64,000 nt of DNA from Arthrobacter livingstonensis (GCF_003219815.1 NZ_QJVD01000022.1:1-64000); one strand, 5' to 3'. Positions 11,306 through 23,438 are shown, counted from the stretch's first letter. Notes: a model not told the origin generated them from the sequence alone. Made by a program: numbers and translations.

Positions 11306-11842
11306 TCATCCCGCGGCGCCCGATTCGGCCGCGAACTGCAGGAAGCGTTCGGCGACCTCTGCCCCGCCCAAGGGATCGCGGGTGATGATCATGACGGTGT
11401 CGTCCCCGGCAATGGTGCCCAGGATGCTCGGCATGACCGAGTGGTCAATGGCCAGGGCCAGGAAGTTGGCGGCCCCGGGAGGGGTCCGCAGCACGGCGAT
11501 GTTGGCGGAGGCCTCGGCCGTGACAAGCAGTTCCCCGCACAGCCGGACCAGGCGCGTGTCCAGCAGTTCCTGGGAGGAGTGCCGGTGCACTTCCCGTTCC
11601 CCTCCCTCGCGCGGCACGGCGTAGAACAGGCCGCCGTCCTCGCCGCGCACCCTGAAGGCCCGCAGTTCCACCAGGTCCCGGGACAGCGTCGCCTGCCCCA
11701 CCACCAGTCCGTCGTCAGCCAGCAGCGTGGCCAGCTCCGCCTGGGAGCGGACGGCACGGCTGGTCAGCAGAGCAGTCACGCGGGCCTGGCGGGCCGTCTT
11801 GGTGGCGGGCATTGCCGTCCCGGAAGCCAGTGTCCTGGACAT
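11306..11842 (-). CDS. argR: arginine repressor ArgR
   Basis: A 178-residue protein with an N-terminal winged-helix domain (ARQARVTALLTSRAVRSQAE, then QATLSRDLVELRAFRV) and the C-terminal hexamerisation and arginine-binding domain (GTIAGDDTVMIITRD). With arginine bound it represses the arg genes. I chose ATG 11842, two bases after the argF stop; a start at 11965 would lie inside argF and add 41 unrelated residues. It is within the operon it is expected to control. Confidence 0.93.
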   Translation of the reverse strand: MSRTLASGTAMPATKTARQARVTALLTSRAVRSQAELATLLADDGLVVGQATLSRDLVELRAFRVRGEDGGLFYAVPREGGEREVHRHSSQELLDTRLVRLCGELLVTAEASANIAVLRTPPGAANFLALAIDHSVMPSILGTIAGDDTVMIITRDPLGGAEVAERFLQFAAESGAAG

Positions 11843-11844
11843 GG

Positions 11845-14212
<2,368 letters not shown>

Positions 14213-14216
<4 letters not shown>

Positions 14217-15115
14217 GATGCGTCCTCTTCGTCGGGAAAGATTTGGGTGCCGTTGCCGGCGGTGGTCATCAGTTCCAACAGGACTGAGTGTGCGCTGCGC
14301 CCGTCGACCACTGCGGCACGGGCCACCCCGCCGTCGACAGCGTTTAGGCAGGCGCCCATCTTGGGGATCATGCCCGATTCCAGTGAGGGCAGCATGGCGC
14401 GCAGTTCGCCGGCGCCCAGGGAGGAGAGCAGCGACGACTTGTCCGGCCAGTTGGCGTAGAGTCCCTCAACGTCGGTCAGGATGACCAGGCGGGATGCCCC
14501 AAGCGCGACGGCCAGGGCTGCGGCCGCGGTGTCCGCGTTGACGTTCAGCACGGTGGAGGCGTCCCCCACCTCGGGGGCCACCGTGGAGATGACGGGAATG
14601 CGCCCGGCCTCCAGCAGGTCAACGATGGCTCCGGGATTGACGCCAACCACCTCGCCAACCAGGCCCAGGTCCACGGGCAGCCCATCCACGACCGTGCCGG
14701 TCCGCTCGGCCTGCAGCAGGGCGCCGTCCTCGCCGGACAGCCCCACCGCATAGGCTCCGTGCGAATTGATCAGGCCCACCAGCTGGCGGCCCACCTGGCC
14801 GGTGAGCACCATGCGCACCACGTCCATGGCCTCCGGCGTGGTGACGCGCAGCCCGCCCTTGAACTCGCTCTTGATGTCCAGGCGCTTGAGCATCGAGTTA
14901 ATCTGCGGCCCACCGCCGTGGACCACCACCGGCTTGATGCCCACGTGGTGCATGAACACGATGTCCTCGGCAAACGCACGCCGAAGGTCGTCGTTGATCA
15001 TGGCATTGCCGCCGTACTTCACCACCACCACCGTCCCGGCAAATTGCTGGATCCACGGCAGCGCCTCGATCAGCGTCCCGGCCTTGTCCTGCGCGGTTTC
15101 CACCGAAGTCATCAT
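14213..15115 (-). CDS. argB: acetylglutamate kinase
   Basis: A 300-residue amino-acid kinase that phosphorylates N-acetylglutamate and is usually the arginine-feedback step. [10 protein letters not shown] (about 31-40) and VVHGGGPQI (about 63-71) are the nucleotide and substrate loops; [19 protein letters not shown] follows. It is separated from argJ by about 350 bp of repetitive sequence, the only large gap in the operon. Confidence 0.96.
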
Positions 15116-15463
15116 GTTTTCCTAACTAGTGCAAATACGTTCGTGGTGTCGCCTCCCGGCGGAAAGCCTCCCGGCTGCGGACCGGGATTCCCTCGGCCGC
15201 TCTCCGGCCAATCGGCCGCGGGATTCCCTCGGCCTCCCTGACGCGGCCTACGGAAACCCCGGCTCCTCCGCCGTCCGGCTCACCGCCGGAAGCGTTTCCC
15301 ACTCTCGGATGCCGTGGTGTCGGGCGAACGGCGTAGGCGGGGGAGCCGGCATTTTTGTAGCCCGGCGTAAAGGAGACCCGCAGGCCGCCCGCGGCCGAGG
15401 AGTCGGATAGCCGGGCGGAAAATGGCGGGCCCCCGCCGGGGTCTCGACGGGCTCGACCACCGG
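15116..15463. repeat. repeat-rich spacer between argJ and argB
   Basis: About 350 bp without a convincing gene. It holds a direct repeat GGGATTCCCTCGGCC (near 15183 and 15221), an inverted pair GGCTCCTCCGCC (near 15260) and GGCGGGGGAGCC (near 15331), two TAGCCCGGCG/TAGCCGGGCG copies, and next to argJ the palindrome containing TCTCGACGGGCTCGACC (15440-15461). Reads like layered insertions of small intergenic elements. Confidence 0.6.
15440..15461. repeat. interspersed GGTC...GACC element, copy 1
   Basis: Contains TCTCGACGGGCTCGACC just downstream of the argJ stop. Related copies in inverse orientation lie at 18823-18844 and 20860-20878. Elements of this type are common in intergenic DNA of Micrococcaceae and relatives. 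Confidence 0.7.
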
Positions 15464-16633
15464 CTACGACGAGTAGGCGCTGTTTTCTTCGACGTACACA
15501 TGCGTGAGGTCGTTCGTCCAGATGGTCGCGGTCGCGTCGCCGGCGCGCAGGTCGATTTCAACCGTGACTTCGCGGGCTGTGAGGTTCACGAGGTCTCGGG
15601 AGTCGCCGATCCCGCCCTTGCGGCAGATCTGGACGCCGTTGATGCTGACGTTGATCTCATTCGGGTCAAACACCGCGTCCGTGGTGCCGACAGCGGAGAG
15701 CACGCGGCCCCAGTTGGGGTCGTTGCCGAAGATCGCGCACTTGAAAAGGTTGGAACGGGCCACGGAGCGGGAGACGATCTCGGCGTCGCGTTCACTGTCC
15801 GCGTTGACGGTGGTGACGGCGATGTCGTGGTTGGCGCCTTCGGCGTCCGCTATCAGGGCCCGGGCCAGGGTGGCACAAACCTCGGTGAGGCCGGCCGTGA
15901 ACTCGTCCATGTCGGGGATCGCGGTGGAGGCACCGGAGGCCATGAGCAGTACGGTGTCGTTGGTGGACATGCAGCCGTCGGAGTCGGCCCGGTTGAAGGT
16001 GACCTTGACGGCGTCCCGCAGGGCTGCGTCCAGGCCTTCGGCCTCCGCCTCGGCGTCCGTGGTGATGACCACCAGCATGGTGGCCAGACCGGGGGCCAGC
16101 ATGCCGGCGCCCTTGGCCATGCCGCCGATCGTGTAGCTGTTGCCGTTGGCGTCGGTGGCCGACGTCCAGGACGCTTCCTTGGCGACGGTGTCGGTGGTCA
16201 TGATCGCGGCGGCCGCGGCAGCTCCGCCGTCGGACGCCAGGGCTGCGGCGGCGGCCTCCACACCAGGGAGGATCTTGTCCATGGGCAGCTGTTCGCCGAT
16301 GAGGCCGGTGGAGCAGACGGCCACGTCCGTCGCGGAAATGCCCAGGACGTCCGCCACCTTCTCGGCGGTGGTGTGCGTGTTTTGGAAGCCTTCGGGCCCG
16401 GTGCAGGCGTTGGCCCCGCCGGAATTAAGCACGACGGCGTCCACCCGGCCATCGCTGAGGACCTGGCGCGACCAGTGGACCGGTGCGGCGGCCACGCGGT
16501 TGGAGGTGAAGACGGCGGCGGCGCTGCGTTGCGGGCCATCGTTGACCACCAGTGCGAAGTCGGGGGTGCCGGACTTCTTCAGCCCGGCGGTGACGCCGGT
16601 GGCCCGGAAGCCCTGTGCAGATGTCACGCTCAT
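15464..16633 (-). CDS. argJ: bifunctional glutamate N-acetyltransferase / amino-acid acetyltransferase
   Basis: A 389-residue Ntn-like enzyme recycling the acetyl group between N-acetylornithine and glutamate and able to make N-acetylglutamate. The self-cleavage site is in [14 protein letters not shown], where the second Thr of the pair becomes the nucleophile of the beta chain. Start ATG 16633 has AAGGAG eight bases upstream and overlaps the argC stop. The open frame runs further upstream but only antisense to argC. Confidence 0.95.
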   Translation of the reverse strand: MSVTSAQGFRATGVTAGLKKSGTPDFALVVNDGPQRSAAAVFTSNRVAAAPVHWSRQVLSDGRVDAVVLNSGGANACTGPEGFQNTHTTAEKVADVLGISATDVAVCSTGLIGEQLPMDKILPGVEAAAAALASDGGAAAAAAIMTTDTVAKEASWTSATDANGNSYTIGGMAKGAGMLAPGLATMLVVITTDAEAEAEGLDAALRDAVKVTFNRADSDGCMSTNDTVLLMASGASTAIPDMDEFTAGLTEVCATLARALIADAEGANHDIAVTTVNADSERDAEIVSRSVARSNLFKCAIFGNDPNWGRVLSAVGTTDAVFDPNEINVSINGVQICRKGGIGDSRDLVNLTAREVTVEIDLRAGDATATIWTNDLTHVYVEENSAYSS

Positions 16634-17682
16634 GGTGCTACTCCTTGGAGGGTAAGGCCGGTGGTTTCCGCCAGGCCGAGGGCAATGTTCATTGACTGTA
16701 CTGCTCCGCCGGCGGTCCCCTTGGTGAGGTTGTCGATGGCGCAGCAGGCGATCACGCGGTTGACGTTCGGGTCGTAGGCGATCTGCAGGGCGGCGTAGTT
16801 GGAGCCCTGGACTGATTTGGTGGACGGCCACCGGCCCTCCGGGAGGACCCGGACAAAGGGCTCGTCGGCGTAGGCGTCCACCCAGGCCTGGCGCAGCGTG
16901 GCGGCCAGGTCCATTCCCTCGGCAGCGGCAAAGCCCGGGGAGACCTTGGCCGTGGCCGTGGTGAGGATGCCGCGGCTCATGGGTGCCAGCGTGGGGGTGA
17001 AGGATACCCGCACGTCCAGGCCGGAAGCGTTGGAGAGGCCCTGCTGGATTTCCGGGGTGTGGCGGTGCCCGCCGCCAACGCCGTAGGGGCTCATCGAACC
17101 CATGACCTCGGCACCGATCAAGTTGATTTTGGCGGCCTTGCCCGCGCCGGAGGTGCCGGAGGCGGCAACGATGACGACGTCGTCGGGCAAAAGTGCGCCC
17201 GCGCTGAAACCCGGCAGCAGCGCAAGCAGCGAGCTGGTCGGGTAGCAGCCGGGAACGGCGATCCGCTTGGCACCGTGCAGCTTCTCCCGGGCCCCGGGCA
17301 GTTCGGGCAGGCCGTAGGGCCAGGTGCCGGCATGGGGTGAGCCGTAGAACTTTTCCCACTCGGCGGAATCCTGCAGGCGGTGGTCTGCCCCGGCGTCGAT
17401 CACCAGCGTCTCGGCGGGGAGCTGGGCGGCGACGGCCGCGGACTTGCCGTGCGGCAGGGCCAGGAACACGACGTCGTGCCCAGCCAGGTTCTCCACGGTG
17501 GTATCGACCAGGATACGGTCGGCCAGCGCGTGCAGGTGGGGCTGCAGCTCGCCCAGGCGGGCGCCGGCGTTGCTATGGGCTGTGATGGCGCCAATGGTCA
17601 CATCCGGGTGGCTGGCGAGAAGGCGCAGCACCTCTCCCCCGGCGTATCCACTGGCACCGGAAACGGCTACAGAAATTGTCAT
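16630..17682 (-). CDS. argC: N-acetyl-gamma-glutamyl-phosphate reductase
   Basis: A 350-residue NADPH-dependent reductase. It starts [20 protein letters not shown] (dinucleotide loop); the active-site Cys is in [15 protein letters not shown] near 147, and [10 protein letters not shown] is typical. It is first in the arginine operon. TATAGT ends six bases before ATG 17682 and no ribosome-binding site is visible, so the message is probably leaderless. Confidence 0.95.
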   Translation of the reverse strand: MTISVAVSGASGYAGGEVLRLLASHPDVTIGAITAHSNAGARLGELQPHLHALADRILVDTTVENLAGHDVVFLALPHGKSAAVAAQLPAETLVIDAGADHRLQDSAEWEKFYGSPHAGTWPYGLPELPGAREKLHGAKRIAVPGCYPTSSLLALLPGFSAGALLPDDVVIVAASGTSGAGKAAKINLIGAEVMGSMSPYGVGGGHRHTPEIQQGLSNASGLDVRVSFTPTLAPMSRGILTTATAKVSPGFAAAEGMDLAATLRQAWVDAYADEPFVRVLPEGRWPSTKSVQGSNYAALQIAYDPNVNRVIACCAIDNLTKGTAGGAVQSMNIALGLAETTGLTLQGVAP

Positions 17683-17688
17683 GGAACG

Positions 17689-17735
17689 ACTATACAGCAA
17701 AATTATTCATCAATGCCGATATTTATGCACAGATG
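17689..17735 (-). promoter_or_regulatory. argC promoter with candidate ArgR (ARG box) half-sites
   Basis: An AT-rich patch in a GC-rich region. The -10 is TATAGT (17689-17694, minus strand). Upstream are TGATGAATAATTTTGC and TGCATAAATAT, which resemble halves of the ArgR operator (TGCAT/ATTCA with an A/T core). Repression of the operon from here is an inference. Confidence 0.45.
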
Positions 17736-17841
17736 ACGCGGGCGCCCGATCCTTGGGTCCTATGATGGAGGAAGGGCTCCACCGTTGCTGGGGGTGCGCC
17801 CGTGCCAGCGCAGTTGAAATTGAAAAGAAGTGGAGAACACC

Positions 17842-18816
17842 ATGGCCCCCAAATGCCGCGCCATCGTAGCCGACGCCCCCGGAGGACCCCAGGTCTTGGA
17901 GATCCGGGACGTCGCCGTCCCCGAGGCGGGACCGGGAGAACTGCTGATCCACGTCGCCGCCGTCGGCGTGAACTTCATTGAAACCTACCAGCGCGACGGC
18001 ACCTACAACGTCCCCTTCCCGTTCACACCCGGCGCCGAGGCCGCAGGCACCGTGGTGGCGGTTGGCCCCGGCGTCGAGGAATTTGCCGTGGGCGACCACG
18101 TTGCCACGGCCGAGGGCCGCGGCTGCTACGCGGAGTACGCCATATTCCCGGCCGATAAGGCGCTGCCCGTCCCGTCCTCGGTGCCGCTGGACGTTGCCGC
18201 GGCGTTGCCGCTTCAGGGCATGACGGCCCACTACCTGATGAACTCGACCTACCATGTGGAGCCCGGCCAGACGGTGCTGCTGCACGCCGGCGCCGGTGGC
18301 GTGGGCCTTCTGCTGACCCAGATGCTCAAGGAACGCGAGGCCAGGGTCATCACCACCGTGTCCACTGATGAAAAGGAGGAGCTCTCCCGCGTGGCCGGCG
18401 CCGACGAGGTGCTGCGCTACGACGGGTTCGCCGAGGCAGTGCGTGAGCTCACCGACGGCGATGGGGTGGATGTGGTGTACGACGGCGTCGGGAAGGACAC
18501 GTTCGAAGGTTCCCTGGCGTCGCTGCGCATCCGGGGCACGCTGGTGCTCTTTGGCGGGGCCTCCGGTCAGGTTCCCCCGTTTGATTTGCAGCGCCTGAAC
18601 TCCGCCGGGTCCCTGTTTGTCACCCGCCCCACGCTGGTCCACTACCTGCGCAACCCGCAGGAGCGCCGCTGGCGCTCGGCCGAGGTCTTCAACGCAGCGG
18701 CCGCCGGAAAGCTGACCGCACGCATCGGCGCCCGCTTCCCGCTGGCCGAGGCCGGGGCTGCGCACACGGCACTTCAGGCCCGCAAGACCACCGGCAAGGT
18801 CATTCTCGAGCCATAG
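17842..18816 (+). CDS. NADPH:quinone oxidoreductase (MDR family)
   Basis: A 324-residue zinc-free medium-chain dehydrogenase. The N-terminal catalytic domain contains VGVNFIETYQRDGTY, and the nucleotide fold has HAGAGGVGLLLTQ. It resembles QorA, which reduces quinones by one electron; other enals are possible. ATG 17842 sits behind GAAGTGGAG; an in-frame GTG at 17830 is less likely. It is divergent from argC. Confidence 0.88.
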   Translation: MAPKCRAIVADAPGGPQVLEIRDVAVPEAGPGELLIHVAAVGVNFIETYQRDGTYNVPFPFTPGAEAAGTVVAVGPGVEEFAVGDHVATAEGRGCYAEYAIFPADKALPVPSSVPLDVAAALPLQGMTAHYLMNSTYHVEPGQTVLLHAGAGGVGLLLTQMLKEREARVITTVSTDEKEELSRVAGADEVLRYDGFAEAVRELTDGDGVDVVYDGVGKDTFEGSLASLRIRGTLVLFGGASGQVPPFDLQRLNSAGSLFVTRPTLVHYLRNPQERRWRSAEVFNAAAAGKLTARIGARFPLAEAGAAHTALQARKTTGKVILEP

Positions 18817-18822
18817 GGCCGC

Positions 18823-18844
18823 GGTGGTCGAGCCCGACGAGACC
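18823..18844. repeat. interspersed GGTC...GACC element, copy 2
   Basis: GGTGGTCGAGCCCGACGAG followed by ACC, just after the quinone oxidoreductase stop; reverse-complement relative of the copy at 15440-15461. Confidence 0.7.
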
Positions 18845-18885
18845 CGCGGCCGAGCGTGTCAGACCCGAGCATGAAGGAAAACCAC

Positions 18886-19503
18886 ATGCGAAAACTGCCA
18901 AACGGTGCGTTTCAACTGAGCAGGTCCCGTGGCGCGAATGGGTACGTGCTCCCGCTGCAGGCCGGATATGCCGTCATCGATCCCGGCATGAAATCCGGGG
19001 CTCAGGCGGTCCTTGCGGAACTGGCGCACGCCGGAATGGCGGGTTCGATCAGCCACATTGTGTTGACGCACGGCGACACCGACCATGCGGGGGCGGCACT
19101 GACCCTGGCCAGGGAGACGGGCGCGCGGCTGTGGATCGGGCGTGCCGAGGCGGACATCCTGGCCGGTCGCACGGCACCAGGCACTGTTTTTCGCCGGCTG
19201 CTCAACTCCGTGGGCCGGCCACGCCTGCCGGACAAAGTGGAGTTCCTCGGTGAATCCGGAACCCTCCCCGGGGAAGTCACGGCCATCGCCACACCGGGGC
19301 ACACACCCGGACATTTCGCCTTCGCCTGGCAGGACTCAGTGTTCTCCGGCGACGCGGTGATGGTGCGCGCCGACGGCTCGCTCAAGCAGTTTCCACGGCT
19401 GCTGATTACGAACAAAGCCCAAGCCCTGGCATCAACCCAAGTGCTGGAGGCCCTCGACGTCCAGTGGATCTGTCCGGGCCACGGCAAGGTCACCGCGAGG
19501 TAG
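18886..19503 (+). CDS. MBL-fold (metallo-beta-lactamase superfamily) hydrolase
   Basis: A 205-residue protein with the metal-binding motif LTHGDTDHAGA (THxDxDH), later histidines in TPGHTPGH, the Asp in FSGDAVM and the final His in CPGHGKV. Probably a di-zinc hydrolase of the glyoxalase II-like group; substrate unknown. ATG 18886 has AAGGAAA six bases upstream and is preferred over upstream in-frame starts at 18856 and 18871. Confidence 0.85.
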   Translation: MRKLPNGAFQLSRSRGANGYVLPLQAGYAVIDPGMKSGAQAVLAELAHAGMAGSISHIVLTHGDTDHAGAALTLARETGARLWIGRAEADILAGRTAPGTVFRRLLNSVGRPRLPDKVEFLGESGTLPGEVTAIATPGHTPGHFAFAWQDSVFSGDAVMVRADGSLKQFPRLLITNKAQALASTQVLEALDVQWICPGHGKVTAR

Positions 19504-19917
19504 GTCTTACCACGCTCAGCCACCTGGGTTCGGGCCTGTCCCATTCCAGTGGCCGAGCTTGCGGCCGTGCCGTTGCACACTCTAGGAGCGGACGTCTTCT
19601 GAGGTACTTCGTCAACGTGGAGTCCGGATCGACGAAGACCGCACCGTCCTCGGCCGCGGTCCAAGGCGCAGATGCCTTGATTCTTGTCTCCATGGTTCGG
19701 GATTGGAAATCGGGCAGCGGCTCGGGCGGGTGCCCCTGCCCTGCCAGTCGGACCATGTTGGGTACTCTGTCACTTTGCACCGCATGAACCATAGACTCCG
19801 TTGTAGCGGGTCCGCCGTGGATTTCCTGGCCGTTGCAGTCGAAAAAAGGTGCCGCGGCTCACCGAAACCATTTGCGTATGCCCCAGGGGCCTGCCGGAAT
19901 GTGAGGGGCGAGTTCGA
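19504..19917. other. no recognisable gene
   Basis: About 410 bp with lower GC than its surroundings and no open frame with convincing codon use. A minus-strand frame around 19490-19792 reads PDFQSRTMETRIKASAPW but resembles nothing I know. Possibly decayed DNA at the edge of a small accessory patch. Confidence 0.4.
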
Positions 19918-20436
19918 ATGAAATTGGAGTCCGATTCAGCGGCGGAAAAGCGGTGGGAGGCCGCCCTTAACCTGGTGGAGGGAGTTCGAGACGACAACTA
20001 CGGGCGCCGTCGCACCTGGACTTGGATATTCCTGATTGCGCTATTGATAATCGTGGGCTCAGGCGGCATATTGATCGCTGCCGTACTCCCAATGGGAGAC
20101 CGGACTGAACCGTCCCCGGGGCGAGTGTGGATTGCGGGCGCACTTAGTGTCATCGCGTTTGTATGGATAGTGGTTGTCTTCGTCCATGGTCTCCGATCTA
20201 AGAGTTTTATCACTCGCTGGCGGGCCGTTCCATCTCCACTGAACCGGACGGAACGGCGCCGGGTGGTGAAGCAGTGGTGCGCCATGGCGTTCCTCGTCGC
20301 TGGACTGCTCCTGAATACGGAATTGAGAATTGTTCAGATCATGGCCGCCGCGTCAATATTCGCGTACACAATCGCCGCCGTGTTGATGTTCCGGGACCGG
20401 CGTCGCATTGCCGGATTCCTCCGGCGCAACGAATAG
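19918..20436 (+). CDS. hypothetical membrane protein
   Basis: A 172-residue protein with four likely membrane helices: WIFLIALLIIVGSGGILIAA, IAGALSVIAFVWIVVVFV, MAFLVAGLLL and IMAAASIFAYTIAAVLMF, the middle loop being basic (RSKSFITRWRAVPSP). Start ATG 19918 has GAGGGGCGAG upstream. No family is recognised. GC is lower than in the flanking core genes, consistent with acquisition or relaxed constraint. Confidence 0.6.
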   Translation: MKLESDSAAEKRWEAALNLVEGVRDDNYGRRRTWTWIFLIALLIIVGSGGILIAAVLPMGDRTEPSPGRVWIAGALSVIAFVWIVVVFVHGLRSKSFITRWRAVPSPLNRTERRRVVKQWCAMAFLVAGLLLNTELRIVQIMAAASIFAYTIAAVLMFRDRRRIAGFLRRNE

Positions 20437-20444
20437 GATCTGCT

Positions 20445-20763
20445 TTGCTACGCCCCCAAGCCGAACGCCGGGTGGGCGTAAGCAGACCCTTGTGGTATTG
20501 GCTTTTGCTCATCCTCGTGCTGATGGTAATCAGTCTTGCGCTGAAGATATTCCTCAACAGCGTAGAACCTTGGTCGGGAATAGCTTTGGGGTTCCAAGGC
20601 CTTGCCGTTGTCATCGGCGTCGCATCCCGGGCATTCCAGGTCCAACCGAAACGATTAGTCACCGGTCCCCGAGGCATCGCGGCGCCACATCTACGTCAGG
20701 GACGCCATCCATGGGGTGCTATTGCACGCGGGCGCTGTGCGGGACATGTCACGACAGGCCTGA
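20445..20763 (+). pseudogene. gene relics: membrane-protein fragment and a second frame
   Basis: From TTG 20445 a frame reads LLRPQAERRVGVSRPLWY, a helix WLLLILVLMVISLALKIFL and a second hydrophobic stretch, but has no stop of its own and runs on into sequence antisense to pheT. In the next frame, 20659-20763 reads RRHIYVRDAIHGVLLHAG and ends DMSRQA at TGA, with high GC at third positions. A frameshift or deletion near 20650 between parts of one or two former genes would explain this. Confidence 0.4.
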
Positions 20764-20839
20764 ACTGCCGGCACGGCGGACGTTTGCGCCGCAGCCGCCA
20801 ATGGAACCGGTTCCCCAGGCTCCGCCACGAAGGAGGCCC

Positions 20840-20873
20840 CGGCGGGCTTGACCAACCGTGGTCGAGCCCGCCG
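20840..20873. repeat. hairpin-forming interspersed element, copy 3 (pheT 3' end)
   Basis: Arms 20840-20854 and 20859-20873 pair over 15 bp with one wobble; the right arm matches the GGTCGAGCCCG elements at 15440-15461 and 18823-18844. It lies between convergent sequence and the pheT stop and could stop transcription from either side, though no T run follows. Confidence 0.6.
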
Positions 20874-20891
20874 GGACCTCTTGTTGCGACG

Positions 20892-23435
20892 TTACCGCTG
20901 GGTGGCGCCGAACCGTTCGGCGGCCAGTGCGACGGCGGACGCGCGGGCCGCCGATGCCTCGTCGGCTGTCAGCGTGCGGTCCATCGCCCGGAAGCGCAGG
21001 CCAAAGGCGAGCGACTTGCTGCCGTCCGGGATGGCCGCGCCCTGGTACTCGTCGAACAAGGCAACGTCCTCGAGCAGCGCCCCTGCACCCTCGCGCAGCG
21101 TTTCCAGCACGGCGGCAGCGGGAATTTCCGCGGGAACCACCAATGCCACGTCCTGGGTGGCCACCGGGAAGGTGGAGATCGGCTTGGCCACAATGACGTC
21201 GGCAGCGGCGTCAAACACCTTCTCGGCGTTGATTTCCATGGCCACGGTGCGGGCCGGCAGGTGCTGCTCGGCCAGCAGCTTGGGGTGCAGCTCGCCGGCA
21301 TGGCCCACCACTTCGCCCGAGCGCAGTTTCAGCACGGCGGCCCGGCCGGGGTGGAAGGCCTGGTGCGTGCCCTGCTCAACCACCAAGTCCACGCCGGCCA
21401 CGTCCGCCACGAGGCGGGCGGCGTCGATGGCGTCGGCCCAGTCCCATGCACGCGGCGTGTGGCCCGGCGCGGCAGGGGAGTCCATGCCGGTAAAAAGCGC
21501 GCCGATGGTGAGCGGCTGGTACGGGATGCCGTCGTACAGGGCGTCCAGGACGTCGTCGGACGGCTTGATGCCCAGCGGCGGGATGGAGGCCGTGCCAAAG
21601 GTGCCTGAGGGCAGAAACACCAGACCGGACTCGAAGAGCGCCAGATCGTGGAAGCCGCGTGAGTGGTTGCGCTTGGCCGTCTCGATCAGGCCCGGCAGCA
21701 TCGAGGTGCGCAGGTAGCCGAATTCCTCGCTGAGCGGGTTCGCCAGCTTCACGGCGGATCGCCCGGCGCCGGCCTCGGTGACGCCGAAGGTGTCATTGGC
21801 TGCCTTCGACACGAACGGGTAGGCCAGGACCTCGGTCAGGCCGAAATCGGCCAGCGCCTGGACCACACGGCGGCGCTGTTGTTGCGTGCGGGAGTAGCCT
21901 CGCCCGGGAGGGGCAACGGGCAGGGTGGCCGGGATCAGATCGTAGCCCACCAGCCGGGCCACCTCCTCGGTCAGGTCCTCGGGGGTGACCAGGTCGTGGC
22001 GCCAGCTCGGCGCAGTGACGTTCCATCCGCCGTCGACCGTTTCCACCACGCCGCCCAGGTCCTCCAGGGAAGCAACAATCTGTTCAGGCGGGAAGTCGAT
22101 GCCGATCCGGGCGGAGGTGAATCCCGCCGGCAGGAACACGGTCACGGGCGCCGGCGCAGTGCCAGCGTCGGTGCCGGTGGTGTCCTCGGTGCCGCCGGCC
22201 AGCTCGACCAGCAGGTTCACGGCGCGCTGCGCGGCCTTGTCGGCAACGTTCCAGTCCACGCCGCGCTCAAAGCGCTTGGACGCCTCGGAGGGCAGCTTGT
22301 GGCGGCGTCGCGAACGGGCGATGGAGACTTCCTCGAAGTGGGCGGCCTCGATCAGCACGGTGGTGGTGGCCGCGGTGACCTCGGTGGAAGCCCCGCCCAT
22401 AACGCCTGCGACACCGATGGCGCCGGAGCCGTCGGTGATCAGCAGGTCCTCGGCGTCCAGGGTGCGGACCTTGCCGTCAAGGGTTTCCAGCGTTTCGCCG
22501 CCGGAGGCGCGCCGGACCACGATCCCACCGCTGAGCTTGTCGGCGTCGTAGAAGTGCAGCGGCTGCCCGAGTTCCAACATGACGTAGTTGGAGATGTCGA
22601 CGGGCAGCGAGATGGACCGCATGCCGGCCAGGCGCAGCCGGGACGACATCCACGTCGGAGTTGGCGCAGCCGGGTTAATTCCGTGGACGGTGCGGGCCAC
22701 AAAACGGTCGCAGCCGGGCAGCCCGTAAATGGGGGCGTTGTCATCCAAACGGACAGGAAAACCCGGGCCCGTGGCCGCGGTGACGGAAACCAGGGCGGCG
22801 GGGTCGGTGAAGGGTGTCCCCGTGGCGTGGGCATACTCGCGGGCGGCGCCGCGGATGCTAAACACATAGCCGCGGTCCGGGGTCACGTTGATTTCGGCGG
22901 CCGAGTCCGTCAGCCCCAAAAGCTCCAGCGCGTCGGTGCCCAATTCCGGGTCAAGGCCCAGGGTGGAGAGCACCAGGATGCCGTCGTGCTCCTCTCCCAT
23001 GCCCAACTCGCGGACGGAAGCGATCATGCCCGCCGACACATGGCCGTAGGTTTTGCGCGGGGTGATGCGGAAGTCTCCGGGCAGCACGGCGCCGGGCAGG
23101 GTGACCACCACCTTGTCCCCCACCTCAAAGTTGTGGGCTCCGCACACAATGCCCTGCACGCCGGACGGGTCAATGCCGTCAATGTCCAGGGCCTGCGAAG
23201 CGCCTTCGGGAACCACCCGGACGGAGCACCAGTTGATGGTCTTGCCGTTTGTCTGCGGCTCCTTCACCAGCGAGAGGACCTGGCCCACCACAATGGGCCC
23301 GCTGATCGAATCCAGCGGGCGGTGGACATCTTCTTCCTCAAAGCCAACCTTGACCAGCTCGGCCATAACGTCTTCGGCAGTTGCTCCTGCCGGTACCTGC
23401 GCGTACTCGCGCAGCCAAGTCAGTGGAATACGCAC
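20892..23435 (-). CDS. pheT: phenylalanine--tRNA ligase, beta subunit
   Basis: An 847-residue subunit with the expected order: N-terminal MRIPLTWLREYAQVPAGATA, the tRNA-binding OB domain (about 40-155), B3/B4 editing domain, B5 domain, and the C-terminal ferredoxin-like anticodon-binding domain (ISTFPVATQDVALVVP). It pairs with PheS in an alpha2-beta2 enzyme. It begins three bases after the pheS stop. Confidence 0.97.
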   Translation of the reverse strand: MRIPLTWLREYAQVPAGATAEDVMAELVKVGFEEEDVHRPLDSISGPIVVGQVLSLVKEPQTNGKTINWCSVRVVPEGASQALDIDGIDPSGVQGIVCGAHNFEVGDKVVVTLPGAVLPGDFRITPRKTYGHVSAGMIASVRELGMGEEHDGILVLSTLGLDPELGTDALELLGLTDSAAEINVTPDRGYVFSIRGAAREYAHATGTPFTDPAALVSVTAATGPGFPVRLDDNAPIYGLPGCDRFVARTVHGINPAAPTPTWMSSRLRLAGMRSISLPVDISNYVMLELGQPLHFYDADKLSGGIVVRRASGGETLETLDGKVRTLDAEDLLITDGSGAIGVAGVMGGASTEVTAATTTVLIEAAHFEEVSIARSRRRHKLPSEASKRFERGVDWNVADKAAQRAVNLLVELAGGTEDTTGTDAGTAPAPVTVFLPAGFTSARIGIDFPPEQIVASLEDLGGVVETVDGGWNVTAPSWRHDLVTPEDLTEEVARLVGYDLIPATLPVAPPGRGYSRTQQQRRRVVQALADFGLTEVLAYPFVSKAANDTFGVTEAGAGRSAVKLANPLSEEFGYLRTSMLPGLIETAKRNHSRGFHDLALFESGLVFLPSGTFGTASIPPLGIKPSDDVLDALYDGIPYQPLTIGALFTGMDSPAAPGHTPRAWDWADAIDAARLVADVAGVDLVVEQGTHQAFHPGRAAVLKLRSGEVVGHAGELHPKLLAEQHLPARTVAMEINAEKVFDAAADVIVAKPISTFPVATQDVALVVPAEIPAAAVLETLREGAGALLEDVALFDEYQGAAIPDGSKSLAFGLRFRAMDRTLTADEASAARASAVALAAERFGATQR

Positions 23436-23438
23436 CGC

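Noticed and set aside
16634-17359. N-terminal extension of ArgJ by about 240 residues
   Set aside because: It is antisense-frame readthrough of argC; the ribosome-binding site and family length support the start at 16633.
20274-21608. A 444-residue plus-strand protein
   Set aside because: Two thirds of it is antisense to pheT; only the part near 20445-20650 looks coding.
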